This document shows positions 32,968-45,704 of a stretch of 64,000 nucleotides of DNA, in pieces. The notes beneath the pieces were generated by a model. The model made no database searches. It was not told the origin of the DNA and saw only the letters and a list, made by a program, of their open reading frames with translations. Source of the stretch: Anseranas semipalmata. Taxonomy: Eukaryota > Chordata > Aves > Anseriformes > Anseranatidae. The stretch's first letter is position 1. Each line of letters starts with the position of its first letter. The stretch is from positions 287,789-351,788 of the forward strand of contig VXAA01000162.1 of the NCBI GenBank assembly GCA_013399115.1, read 5' to 3'. The position numbers and the translations under genes are program-made.

Positions 32968-35900
32968 CAGGGGCAGCGGCGGGGTTACGGAAATCACTGC
33001 AGCAGAGCTGCTTCCAACTCGTGTTTCCTCAGCGAACAGAGCGATTGTCTCGGAGACGGAGATGTTGGTTTCTTACTTGTGAACCCCAGGGCTCCCGCTT
33101 GAAGACAAGCAGCCGGCCCCGGGAACACGCCGCGCACGTCAGCCAGCGCCCGGGCACAGCTCAGCCCCGGGGGCCCCCAGGACACGGCTGGGGGCTGCAA
33201 GAGGCCAGGCCCCAGGCACCATCCTGTCCCTCGCTGTCACAGTCACTGGGGCTCCTCCACGGCATCACCTCAGCAGCCACACGGCGCTTGCTTCACCTGC
33301 AGGGCGCAAGCCCCCTCCCGGCTCTGCCCTTCCTTCAGTGCGCCTGCTGTCACCCCTCCCCGTGCCTCCCCCGGCCCAGAGGGGTGCATGGGGGTGGCTT
33401 TGGTCCCACTGCCAACCCCAGCTCCCCCATGCCCACCTTTCCAGGCAGCCCCATAGGCCGGTCCAGCAGCAGCTGGGAGCAGAGCTTTGGGAGGTGACAG
33501 TGTGGGAAAACCAACGCGCGTGGCCCCTTTTTCCGAGCCAGCAGCCCTGTGCTAACCACGGGGCAGCTGGACTTCCCAGCACCTCTAATCCCATCTCAGC
33601 CCACCCACGTTTCCGCCAGCCACAGCAGCCTCTGCTCAGGTCCCAGCCAGCCCTAACGAGCTGCCCAAGATGGGAACAACGCGGTGCTGGCTCCAAACGC
33701 GCTCCCCGGCACAGCAAGGGCACTGGGTGCAGCACTGGGAGGAAGGCTGCATCCGTCCCACGCAGCAACGTGCCGTGCCACCAGGGCTGGCAGCACAGGG
33801 GACGGGGACCCTGCTCACGGCGGGGACAAGAGCCAGGTAAACAACGCAGGGCTGGAGAGGGGAGTTTCCAGCCGGCCTCAGACAGGGATCGTGGGAAGAG
33901 GGTGGGGAGCGGGCCCTCCGCCGGAGGCAGCCGCCGCTGACATGTCAGATCTTATGGGAGCCCCAGGGGAGCCAAGCGTGGGGTCCCGGCTGCTGCGAGA
34001 CATGCCGGGTGCCGTGGGCCCCCTCCCTGCCATGCAGAGAGCAGCCAGGCTGGCGCTACCTTCACAGCATCCCCCGGTACTCGTCTGCCTGCTCCCAGGG
34101 CAAAACCCAGGGATTTGGGGCATGGAGAAGGGGCATTCTGAAAACACCGCCCGCAAGTACTTTATTTCACATGCCATTGACACAGCAGATTTTCCCAGAG
34201 CCACGGTTCCCAAAATAAACTCCCCGCTTCCTTCAGAGCGATGCAGCTGGAGGTCAGGCAGCGGGCTTGGGAGCTGCCCACTCCCTGCAGCCCTGGCACA
34301 GAGCAGGGCTCGCCCGGCCTTATCGCACCCTTATCTGCCGGCTCTGTCTGCCCACCGCGAGCGCCAGCGCCGCTGGGCTCCCGCCTGCTCTGACTCATCC
34401 TCGAAGCACCCGGCTTTTCAGCAAGACAACGCAGAAATCAAAACCCAGCACTGCTGGAAAACCACTGCTCCGAACCCAGTCCGACAGAGGAATGTCGGAC
34501 TCAGCTCCTTCCAAGCAGCGCGGCCCCAGCAGCGATGCAGGGAGGGGGACGCAGCGCTGGGTACCGCTCTGCGAGGGGTGGGGGCACGGCGTGACTGCAC
34601 CCCCAGACACCCTGCCCCAGGAGCAGGGGAATCAGGTAAACGCAGGTTATGGTGCCAACTGCCACACAGAGGGCCCTGCATCAGCCCCGCCTAAAGCCCA
34701 GCACCAAAGAGCTTCCTCCTGGGGCGACTGGGGCTCACTGGTGCTCTCCCAGCAGCAGGGAAGGTAAAGGGCTCCCAGAGCCCTACACCGCACCCCAGGG
34801 ACCGGGAGCACAGGGGACAGTGCCATCCACCCAGCCAGGAATCCTCCTGGTGCGGAGCAGCACCTGCACGACGGGGAACAGACCAGGGATGCCCATGCAT
34901 GGACCAGCAAGGGGCCAGGATGGCTAGCCCAGGGGCAGCCTTAGAGGGACAGCACATGGAGAAGCCAGCCCCGCTCTGCAGCCCCAGGCTACACACAGGG
35001 AGAGAAGGGGATGCAGGCAGGGAAGGGGAGCTCGCCCTAAGCAGCCTGAGCTGTTCTCCTGGTACCCCCCCGAGCCCCAGCAGAGCAGCGTGACCCATGT
35101 CTGGGAGGTCTGCCTCGCAGCCGGACAGCGGGACAGTCCCGGCTGCATCCGTGCTGGCACGCTCCCAGAGCATTCACACGGCCGGGGCTGCAGGCACAGC
35201 AAAGCTGGGCGGCTCTGAATCACCAAGGGACTCAAGACAGCTTGGAAAAACTCAAGTAATCGCTAAAATTAGCAGCTTGTGGGCTTGGCCGGGAGAGAGC
35301 ATTACTCATCTGCCAGACAGCTGAGCGCGCTCACCCACGCAGCACTGCTGCGCAGCCCGGCAGCCGCGTCCCCGCCCCACGGCCAGCCCCACCGCCGTGT
35401 CCCCCCGGAGCCCTGGGGTGCCCCTGTGCAGCAGAGGGATGCAGGGATGCTCTCCTGGGGTTCCCTGCTGAGCAGCCCTGGGACCCGCAGGAACCTGCTG
35501 CTTCAGCAGTTTGGGAGGGAGGGGACGTCGCTGGACACCCCTGCCCTCTACAGCATAAGGCTGGGACCCCCCCAGGTATTTTGCTCTCCCGCAAACCGCC
35601 TGTCATGTTCAGAGAAGCCCCCACCTCCTTCCCAAGCGCACACAGAGCGGGTGGCTGAGGGCACGGGCCCAGAGCCTGCTCTGTGAAGCAGAGGAGGAGG
35701 AGGAGGGCTGAGCGCTGGGCTATGGGCCAGGGGAAGGGTCCCCGCCGTGCTCCAGCCCAGCGCACAGGAGGACAGAAGGTCCGAGCCGTGCTGCAGTACA
35801 CGTAGGCTGGAGCATGGCCGAGGGGTGAAGTGCACCATTCCATTTGGGAACCCGTGCTGGGCCCTTCCCTTCCACTAGAGGGGCACCAGCAGCCCCTTCC

Positions 35901-38400
35901 CCAGCACACAGCCACCCCTTCCAAGAGCCCAAAGCAGAGGTCTCCTCCTCAGGGCCAGGCAGCCAGCCCCATGGCATTTTTGGCTCCCTGCTTGAGGCAT
36001 GCAGGGCCAGGGCCGCTCACGGGTACAGCACCCTGCATCCGCCACAAGGGATGGGCACGTACCCTGCCTTCAGGGCACTCGCGGCACCGCTGTGGAGGGG
36101 GGACCCAGGAGCATCCCTCCCTTCAGGGGGGCAGCAGGGGGCCCCAGGCTTGCCTTCTGCACCCAGGCACCAGCATGAGACCCAGCAAAGCACTCAAGGA
36201 ACGCATTCACAAACACGAGCTCCAGCGGGGCTCGCCTGGCCGGCAGGACCACAACAGCGCTGGGTCTGGTCCCTGCGAGCGATAGCGGCACGCAGAGCTC
36301 GGCACGGACCCAGGGCAGCGCTAGTCTGGAAGGAATGCGGGGCCTGCAGCCAAATCCACCCGGAGGAGCGATAATCCGAAGCGGAAAGAACTCGTCCGAT
36401 GGCGGTGCGGGTGCTGTGAGCCCGGGGAGGACAGGCTGGAGCAGGAGGCAGTGGGGGGGCTGCTTGCGCTGTGAGGTGGGCTCAGGGCCTATGGCACCAT
36501 CCCTGCCCCCAGCACAAGGGAGCAGGCCCTGCTCCAGGTGCCCCGTGCCGCCCCCAGCTCTCCCCCACCCCAGGAAGCAGGCTGCAGAGCCGCTGCCGGC
36601 AGGCCCTGGCTCCCTGCCCTGGGCTTTCTTCCATGCGGAGGGAAACAAAGGCACAGAGAAACACGAGGGTCCCACAGCAGCGACTGCTCGAGTGTGGCCA
36701 AGCCTGGTGGCAGGATGTCCCCAGGTGCAGCTGGGAGCCCCCCGCCCCGCAGGGAAGCAGGGCTGCGGCAGCACAGGGCTCACACAGCATCCCAAGGTAA
36801 GCAGCTGTGTGAGGGCTCGTGCCCAGGAACACCCAGCAAGGGGCTGTGAACCCAGGGGAGACAACTTGCCTCCGGAGCTTGCACACCTCGGGGATGGAGC
36901 TTCAGGCTTTGTAAAGCCTTTTTTTTTTGTAAACACTCGCACTTCCAGCCTCAGCCCCTGGGTGCATGGCTTTGCTCCCATCTCCTCCCCAGCTGTTCCG
37001 TAATCCCTAGGAAACGCTGCGCGCTGATATCACAGCTGCTGAATCAGCTCCCCCAGGCAAGATGCACTGGTCCAAGGCCTGGAGGAGGGACCCGGCCTAT
37101 TCTCCATAACGTCAGCCAGAGGATCCCAGAGCTCCTGCCTCGCAGCAGGCTCTTGCACGCATTCTTGAATGATGGAGCACTGCTGGGTGTCTCCTCAGCC
37201 AATGCCTCTGCGCACATTTGCCGCCACTCAGCTCCTCCTTGCCCCTGGGATGGGGAGGAGCAGGACATGATGCAGCCCCCACTCACGCTGCTGCGTGCTG
37301 GAGGGCTGGGATGGGAGAAGATGCACCAAGGGCACAACCTGTGCCTACAAGCTGCCTCCCAACAAGCTGCATTTAGTAGGACACTTGAGCTCGCTCACCT
37401 CTGCGAGCAGCAACACAGGCCCTCGAACTGCCACAGATCTCACGTGGCAGAGGCGACGTGGAAAGGGCAGAGACGCCAGGGGACATGGGCAGCACACACA
37501 GCAGCCAGGTACCGGGCAGGGAGCTGCTGGCACTGCAGGTTCCAGGAAGAGACCATGGTGAATTGCCTCCTCGCCTCCATGCTCATGGGGCTGCTAGGAG
37601 GGGACGCAGCAGGCTCAGCCCCAGTGAGCAGAGAACAGCACCTGCAATGACATCGTGCTGCAAACACGCTGCGTGCTCCCACTGCCCCACACGGCAGATC
37701 CCAGCTCCTGCTGCTCCGAAGTGGAGCCGCCACAGAAAAAAAGCGTAACAGTAAGTTACAGAAGACCTTGGACAAGCTACATTTGACGTACTCCAAGTGC
37801 TCCTACTAGGACGCGGTCCCAGAGGCGACTGCTGGACTCGGAGGTCTGGTTAATGCACATCTGTTATCCACAGCTCTGCATCCCACGCCTGTACCGCAGC
37901 CAGGGGTGCGGACCATGCTCCGCACCCACCCGTGCCCAGCCTGGGAGAGGATCCAGAGCCCCCAGCCTCTTCCAGCCTTTGGTCCCCCTGAGCACGGGCA
38001 GGCAGCAGAACAGAGAGGCGTGGGCTGCAGGGTCGGGGAAAACCTTGCTGTGTGCTTTTCGCAAGAAGCCCTCGCTGCTGCCTGCCCTCCTGCTGCATCC
38101 GCAGTCACGCTGACCTGGAGGAGAGTCCCTTCACCAGGCTAAACGGAGATGGGATGTAAATAAGGATTTCCTTGGATTTTCCAGGCCAGAGGAGATTTCC
38201 AGGAAGGGCTGAACTATGCTGGGCAAGAAGGAATGAATCAGAAGCAGGACAAAACATGACATCCCCGTCACAGGGGAGAAAGGAAGGCTTGGTGAAACAT
38301 CCCAAGGCCGTATTGCTCCAGCCTTTTGTTGTCTGCTGACTTCACTTCCCCTGTCTGGCTCACGAGTGGGGAAAGCCCGATGACAGCATGCAAAGAGACA
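32968..38400. other. GC-rich intergenic region upstream of LRRC15
   Basis: No gene is recognised; frames here are GC-rich chance frames. 34130-34225 is a short AT-richer island. G-rich and C-rich runs are common. Confidence 0.5.
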
Positions 38401-40472
38401 TCATCCTCCTCTTAGTGCTTGACTGTACACAGCAACATGCCAAAGGCCCCACATGCCAGAGCTGAGCGATTGCAGCAAGTGAGCCAAAGGAGACGTGCCG
38501 AGCTGGCCTGATTTTGGGGCTGGGGCAGCCAAATGAAGGTTCAAAAAAGATGGCAGCTGCTGCTTACCTGCTGCTCTTGTGCACCCTGCCCGTGCAGGAC
38601 AGATTGGACATGCAGAGAGCCTGTTATATGCCAATACAGCAATTAAACTGTTGCTTTTTCTTAGAAATCAGTGTGCATCCAAGTGCCTTTCGCTGTGAGC
38701 CCACTTCTTCAGTGCTGCACCAAGGAAAACAACGACCAGCACAGTTTGTATAATTTCCTCGCTAGCCCAGATTATACTTATCTCCTGCCTGCTGTAAGCA
38801 GATGTTTGCGTGGCACCAACATGGCAGCCCTGGAGCTGGCAGAACACTAAGTGGTCATTACAGTTGTCCAAGAGGAATCTAAATTTGTACTAATTGCCTC
38901 TTTTTAAGCACTAACATGCAACAACCCAGAACCGCCACCAAGGAAGCTTTCATGTTGTTTTTGTGCTTCTCATTCAAATATATTGCAGTAAGTATTCTGG
39001 TGCTTCTGTTCATGAATCTAATCCCAGTCTGCTTCACACCAGCTGCAGTAAGTCACACTTCTCCTCCTTTAGAGATAGCTCTAACTACTGCCAGGCTTGC
39101 TAAATTTTGGTAGACCTCACAAGCAAGACAATTGTTATTTAACACCCCAGGAAAGATTTCTAGTTCAAAAATCAGCAAGGCTACAAAAGGACTCCCAGAT
39201 AACAGGGTCTCACACCCGAGCAGTCAGGGAGCCACGTCCAGGGGCTCTTTAATCCAGCCCTAGCTTCTGAGCACAAGGGCAGAGCTTTTAAGAACAAGCT
39301 GAGTAACATAATTAAGATAAAAATTAATAGTTAAATCTAAGAGCTACCAAAGAAGAAACATGCCGTCTGACAGTGACCAGTCTACTTGTAAACTAGAATA
39401 TTCATATCATTCAAGATATTCATAAGCATTTCTGTATGAAGAGCAAAATCCACACTATTGCCTAGTAGTTGCCTTTGCATATCAAACACATGAAAGGGCT
39501 GGAAGTCAGGGAGCAATCCTGTGTAATAAGAAGGTGTAGGAAGTACTGAGACTGAACACGCCTGTCTCACCTGTGCCTGCACACCGGGTGACTCCGATGA
39601 AGCACAGTTTACTTCTGACTCTCCACAGAAAGCCAAACCCACAGCTACTGCATGCTGAAAGCAGACAGGCACATGTTCCCTACCCAACTTCAAAAAAGGT
39701 GGTGACGCTTCAGGGCCCTCAGATCAGGCAGGCCTCCTGCCACTTTGCTGCATACCAATATTTTCCTAGCCAAGCCCAGGAGGGACCATCGATACCAACT
39801 CTGAAACCAACCACGCTGCTGGGGAGCTAAGCTTCAGTCCTGAGCATCTGCCTGGTACTCCAGTTTCAAGTCACACTGAAATATGCAGCAAGTAACCCCT
39901 TGCTTTTCAGAGCACCAGTCAAAAGTTAAGGATGAAAGCATTTACTTAAAATTCAGATTTGTAGTAATGTTACAAAGTTTCAAAACCAAACGAACAACAA
40001 AATACATCAAGATTATAGTTCTAGACCAGCATCTTTCTTAGCTTCCTCTGGCTAAGAAAGAGGAAAACACTATCAGCTTTAAATGGCAATGGACATTACC
40101 TTCTTCCTCCTACATGCTGGAAAGGGGCTGAGAATAGAAAGCAAAAACAAGGACACTTGCACTACACCATTCTCCCCCTTGCCCTTTTTAAAAGCTATTT
40201 TCCAGCATGTCCTCCCAAAAATACCATTTGTTTTCTCAATAAGGAGACAAAACGCTGCAGGCAGTATAAGGTATAATAGCGTTTGGAGTACTATGGTTAA
40301 CCTTTAAACAGCAGTTAAAGCAGTGCTCCCATGTAAACCTCCCTACGTTGTTCCCATTTTTTCTTCCAAACGGAGAATTTGTTCCCGCAAGCCAGTCACT
40401 CTGAAATGCCACTTCCAAAGGCGCATGAGCACAGCGGCAAGCAGCGGCACTTGGCAGGGACAGGACTGCAGT
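38401..40472. other. AT-richer region downstream of GP5
   Basis: Composition falls from GC-rich to AT-rich across about 38.1-38.9 kb. This stretch may hold the 3' UTR of GP5. ATTAAA words on the minus strand at 40473-40478 and 39248-39253 are the candidate poly(A) signals I saw. No protein-coding gene is seen. Confidence 0.4.
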
Positions 40473-40478
40473 TTAATG
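40473..40478 (-). terminator. Possible GP5 poly(A) signal
   Basis: ATTAAA about 300 bases past the stop. A second at 39248-39253 would give a 1.5 kb 3' UTR. The sequence does not decide between them. Confidence 0.25.
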
Positions 40479-40780
40479 CAGGAAGCTAGCAGCACGTTGA
40501 CCGAAGGCCTGAGCTGCGTACAGAGCTGATCACAGATTTTCTTTTGGCGCTCTCTCTGTGTTTGTACACCAAGTGCTGTAGCAATGTACAGTGATTAAAA
40601 TCAGTTTTGGCAAACATTGTAAGGTATAGAAAAGCACATTTCCGTTATGCTGTGCAGACACAGTGTTTATGTTTTTTTTCTATGAAGGTTTCTAATCCAT
40701 ATCTGAACCAAATGTGAACTGCCAAATGCTCAAAATGCTTCCAGAGCAATGTTTCTAATCCTCTCTTTGGCTGGTATTCT

Positions 40781-42700
40781 CTATCTTTTTAAAAAATGTA
40801 TCAGAACTACAGGCTGAGCAGGAGTATTTCTGGAGTGGAAGAGTTGCCTGGTTTTACCCAACACATACAGACTGAGCACAATGGTGACAGTCTGGAGTGC
40901 TAAAACCAAACTGTGAAGGCACAAGAATAGCTGACAATAGACAACTCTGCTATTAAAACATGGCTCAGCACTCTTGTGGGCTGGTAACTCATCCCACCAG
41001 GCATGAGCAGTTAAATCTGCTCCTCTGACACTGTTGGTTTCTACTGTGGGAGAAGTTTGGGTTGGAACATCTGAGAAATGAAAGCTAAACCGTTCAACAT
41101 CTTGAACCTGTGAATAGATAAAACCTGGAGTTGCAAGAGGAATTGATGTGGGTGTGCTGGTGTCTATGTGGGACACCGCTGTTACAGTTGTCTCCCAAGA
41201 TGATTTCAAGTGCTCCATCACAAGAGAAGTCAAAGTCTGGGAATAAGTTGACCTGAATGTCTGGTGTGCGATGGCTGTGGTTGGCAGGCACTTCAGGTGA
41301 TGATCTGTTAGAGCCACAAGAGAGATGTTCCTTAGTGGAGGTGGGCTGTCACACATTAGAGATTGCACTTCTTTTACTATCTCCATGCTCTTTTTGAGCC
41401 ACTCTTGGAAGCCAAGAATCTGGCAATCACATTTCCAAGGGTTGTCATCAAGGAAGACTTCTTGCAGCTCAGGTGAAGTGGTAAAGAAATCTCCAGGAAG
41501 AGACCGCAGCTTAGTACTATTGAGGTAAACTTTCTGAAGGTGCTTGAGATTATGAAAGAGGTTTCTCGGAAGAACCTCAAGCCTGGAATTGAAAAGGGAA
41601 ATGTTCTGCAGTTTCTGAAGGCTCAGGAAGATGCCTTCTGGCAGACTGGAAATACTATTTGAATGCAGAGAAAGGCCCCGCAGTTCTTTCAGACCACTGA
41701 ATACATTCTTAGGAAGAACGCTAAGCTCTGGATTAAAACTCAGCATGAGAAGCTCTAAATTTGTCAAGTTACTGAACACAAAATCTGGTATCGTTGAGAG
41801 CTTTGTGTGATACAGCCACAGGCTACCAAGATTCCTCATTTCTCCAAACAACACTTCTGGAAGATACTTCAGTGGGTTCCTGTACAAGGTCAATTTAGAC
41901 AGGTCATGCAAGTGCAGAAAGAGCCTAGGAGGCAAAACCTCAAGTTTGTTTCTGGAGAGTGTTAGCCTTCTAAGTTTCTGAAGACCATGAAATGCATCAG
42001 GGGCAATGGACTCGATGTTATTCGAATGCAGGAAGAGTTCCAGCAGTTCCCTCAGGCTATCAAACATACCAGACTCTATTGAAGAAAGCCTGTTAAAATA
42101 CAGTATCAGCTTCTCAAGCCTGGTTAACGCGCTAAATATATTCCTAGGCAGTACTGCCAAAGAATTTCTTGACAAGTTCAGTACTTTGAGTTTGACAAGT
42201 TTCTTCAGCACGCCACTAGGAAGTGCTGTTAGTTGGTTTTTGTTCAAGAAAAGCTCCTCCAAACTGGCTAGTCTGTCAAAAAGATTCTCTGTGATGGATT
42301 TCAGCCTGTTATTTTTAATGATCAGTTGCTGAAGGTGCACCGTGTCATCAAACACTGCCGGAGGAAGTTCAATCAGCTTATTATCTAGCAGTTTGAGGGC
42401 TTTCAGCCTTCTCAAGCCTTTAAAAGCCATTGGTGAAATCAGAGTGATATTGTTTGAAGATAAGATGAGGTGCTGCAGCTCTACCATCCTAGAAAAAACA
42501 TCCTGCAAGTATGTTACATTAGTGTTTGTTATGTGAATTTCTGTCACATTGCAAGGCAGATTTAATGATTCCAGATCTTTTATGTGAGGACCAGAGCAAT
42601 GAATTGCATTTTTGAAAGAGCAGTCACATTTCTCAGGACAAACAGATGCATCCAGCTGGAAGAAAAGCTTGATCACCACTGACAAATGAAACATCAACAT
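40781..42700 (-). CDS. GP5: Platelet glycoprotein V
   Basis: GP5 is the GPIb-IX-V subunit that is cleaved by thrombin on platelets; in birds it would act on nucleated thrombocytes. The 639-residue frame has a signal peptide (1-20), an N-terminal cap with C21, C25, C27 and C35, about fifteen LRRs (52-415) and a C-terminal cap with C424, C426, C450 and C471. A Ser/Thr-rich stalk (475-585), a membrane span at about 588-614 and a 25-residue tail follow. The LFGEM repeat and the membrane-proximal G-x-x-RQLF resemble human GP5. Human GP5 has about 560 residues, so stalk and tail are longer here. GATTCAG|CAAGG places an acceptor five bases before the first ATG; M3 is a second possible start. Codons are AT-rich, unlike the other LRR genes here. 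Confidence 0.93.
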   Translation of the reverse strand: MLMFHLSVVIKLFFQLDASVCPEKCDCSFKNAIHCSGPHIKDLESLNLPCNVTEIHITNTNVTYLQDVFSRMVELQHLILSSNNITLISPMAFKGLRRLKALKLLDNKLIELPPAVFDDTVHLQQLIIKNNRLKSITENLFDRLASLEELFLNKNQLTALPSGVLKKLVKLKVLNLSRNSLAVLPRNIFSALTRLEKLILYFNRLSSIESGMFDSLRELLELFLHSNNIESIAPDAFHGLQKLRRLTLSRNKLEVLPPRLFLHLHDLSKLTLYRNPLKYLPEVLFGEMRNLGSLWLYHTKLSTIPDFVFSNLTNLELLMLSFNPELSVLPKNVFSGLKELRGLSLHSNSISSLPEGIFLSLQKLQNISLFNSRLEVLPRNLFHNLKHLQKVYLNSTKLRSLPGDFFTTSPELQEVFLDDNPWKCDCQILGFQEWLKKSMEIVKEVQSLMCDSPPPLRNISLVALTDHHLKCLPTTAIAHQTFRSTYSQTLTSLVMEHLKSSWETTVTAVSHIDTSTPTSIPLATPGFIYSQVQDVERFSFHFSDVPTQTSPTVETNSVRGADLTAHAWWDELPAHKSAEPCFNSRVVYCQLFLCLHSLVLALQTVTIVLSLYVLGKTRQLFHSRNTPAQPVVLIHFLKR

Positions 42701-45698
42701 CCTTGCTGAATCACCAGAAACATTAGCTGTTACAAGAGATAAGAGAGCGTCAGGATTTGATCACAGGTAGTTAATAACTTAGCAGACAAAACTGTGTGAA
42801 CATACCACAAAATGTGGAAATACATATGAAATTTCTCTTTGGCTTGAAAACAAACTTCAAACCCTATTGCTGCTGACTGCAAATATTTCTAAGGTGCTCA
42901 GCTTACATTGAGAAGTAGAGACAAAGCTCTTTTGTAAATCAAGTACTCCCTATTAATATTTGTACTAGTCTAGTATAATTAAAGCGTATGAAAATCGCAA
43001 TGAAACTACTTAAGTAACTAAAAGGCATGTATTTATTTGAACAGAAAAGCACTATGTTGTTATACGCAGAAAGTCTTAAAAGACCAGAAGGTCCTGCACA
43101 AACAATATTTTTGTTGAAGGTTATCTAATATTTAAAAATAAAGTTTAGCATGCAAAAATAGATAATGAAGGTAAAAAGGACATCCTACAAGTCCCGTAAT
43201 ATTTTAAGTAACACCACATGGTTCTGTTAAACCATTTCTCAGCATTTGCAAGTTATCACTTCTTGGAAAAGCTCAAGAACACACAAGAAGCAACAGGCTA
43301 TTTTTGATGTAGCCTGAAAAAAAAACAGAGTTCATTCAGCAAAGGACAGTAGTAAGCCTCTAATAATTAAAAGGTCTCATTTCAACAACCTAACACAACA
43401 TTAAATTAACAGACATACTAAAAATAATGACATGAAGTGAGAGGAATGAAGTGTTATGATGTTAGCTAGAAAGCTGCATCAGTAAAGGTAGATCTGAATG
43501 AAACATACCCCAAAGTCTGAAAGCTGCATATATTCCCAAACAAAAAAAGGAACAGGAAAGCAATCATTAAAACATTGTAGCTGTAATGACAATATTTAAA
43601 AGACCAAGTCAAACAGAAATTCTTCACAGTTTAGAATTACTTCCTTAGTGAAATCAACAAGTTCAAATGCAACAGAAACCTGAAAGTCAAGGAACTGGCT
43701 GATCCGCAGGAGAAGCAGCAGCTGGTACTGCTGTAAACATAACTGGAATTGCTGAAACTGTGTCAGTCTCACTACTGGGAACACTAGGAGAGAAAAGGGC
43801 TCCATCCCAGCATGCCCTTTTCTAGGGCCATGGATGAAGCTCGCCCAAACCAACCTGACAGACAGATGTGTACAAACCCCATCACTTAAAAAGAAGTAAG
43901 TCAGGTAGGATAGCTGAGTTTTTCCTGTGCCTGAACTGCTGACAAGAGCATAAAACCATGGATCAAAAACAGGTGCAGCACCAAAAAAAGCAACAGGGAG
44001 TATTTAAAAAAACAGACAAACAAACTGGCTAGGTTCAGAGAACTGAAGACTGGTAAAATCAGCATCCCTTCCTATGGAAGGAAAGGACATGGTACCCAGT
44101 GGTATCAACTACTGGCAGAGTGGTGCTGCAAAGCTAGCTCTCACTGGGCTTTCTAGACCTCTTCGAATGACACAGTAAGTCAGGAAAATAAAAAAGCCTC
44201 AAGATTTCACACTTCCAAAGTACTTTTCTATGTCAAACAAGAATCTTCAAGACAACCTGGGAATCTTGCCTCACCCAGTAATTGGGCACCACCCATACTA
44301 ATTTAATAATTTAACATGGCGCCTAACTTCCTTTTTCATGTTCAGATGAATTTAGAAACTTGCAAGAATAATTTTGAACCTTTGTACCTTAGAAACTTAT
44401 CTGCTTCTTAGAAGAACTTCTTAGGAGCATAGCAGGCATGATTCTGCACTTTAAATGGGAAGTAAAACAGCAAAACGCATCCCCTAGATAATAGTATTTC
44501 ACTCATATTTGTATAACTACTATGAACAGCCAAAGAACATTACAAGCTTCAAAGCAGATTTTGCCTACAATCTTTTTGCCAAAGTGGAAGCAACTAGTTT
44601 CCATAGGTTGCATGTAACTCCTAAATTAGAATTTGAGACCACTCACAAAACAGGAGAAAATCTGAAGTCTCAACAAATGCAACAGCACAAGAGAGTTGTA
44701 GCTTCTTTGACAGTGAAAGCAGAGTATGTACCTCAGCTAGCCCAGTGCAAATCTGGTTAGAGTCAGAAATCTGTATTTCAGCATGAATTATGCTTGGAAA
44801 GAAATTTCAAATGTGTAGCAGTCTGCTACACAGATGCATTAGATGTCATAGGAGCGGACACATTGATTTTAAACCATCAAGTACAATTGATACGTACCTT
44901 CACAAGGCTGCTCTTTTACCTTCACGCAGGATTGGAATCAAAGAAATTTGAGGAAGGAAAAGCTTTCTACTTAATGCTTTGGCTAAGTAGTCCAGGGTTG
45001 ACCCATTTGGCTTCTGTTTTTCCTCCAACTCTTCTGCAGTCACAGACCAAAAAAAAAAATCTGAAAGATTCTGAAGAGACAAAAGCTTTAAGTTACCAAA
45101 ATCTTAGCTTTAAATTGAACGATTAAGTTTTTGTAATTAATTTGTTAACTAGGCCTTTCAAACACCTCATCTTCAAGTTGAAGACAATGTGTTCTGCCAA
45201 TGAATGTTTAAACGGAAGGTGAGCTGCAAGATGGAAAAGATGTCTTCATTTCTGTGAGTATTTTCTGAAGACGACTGTGACAACAGTGACAGGTCACAAC
45301 CAGGAAAATTCACTCAAAACTCTTTTCAAGATAATACTTCCCGGGCATCAAAGAACAGAAAGACGATCTGGATAGCAGAGGGTGGGAACAAGTTTTTTAT
45401 CGTGTGTAAAAGTTCTGGCTTTAAAATGGCTTTCATAAGCCAGCAGGTGAAATTAAGGTTGCTATCACCCTATTGTAGAATAGCAGTGCTACCACATGCG
45501 TCGCCAACACATGGCATACACACTTCACCACCCCCATCTTCAAAAATACAGAGGCACTAAGCGAGATAACCCATGACATCAGTGGAAGTGAGCTTATATT
45601 CTTCAACAAATTCTGGATTATATGTAATTGTATAAAGAGTAATTAAAAACAATTTCATGAAACTAATGAAAAGAGTTAAAATATCTTTTCATTTTAAT
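42701..45698. promoter_or_regulatory. GP5 upstream region with GATA motifs
   Basis: The GP5 leader intron starts at the acceptor 42706-42708; its donor and first exon could not be fixed. GATA words occur at 42737-42742 (plus), 43121-43126 (minus), 43160-43165 (plus) and 43253-43258 (minus, TGATAA). GATA and ETS factors drive the mammalian gene, so promoter activity is likely somewhere here. No coding sequence was seen. Confidence 0.4.
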
Positions 45699-45704
45699 TT
45701 TATT
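45699..45704 (-). terminator. Candidate distal ATP13A3 poly(A) signal
   Basis: AATAAA on the minus strand followed by A-rich and then T-rich sequence. Upstream alternatives exist, for example at 46579-46584 and near 47225. Confidence 0.35.

Noticed and set aside
33684..34694. 336-codon plus-strand frame between LRRC15 and GP5
   Set aside because: GC-rich chance frame with no recognisable domain or supporting splice pattern.
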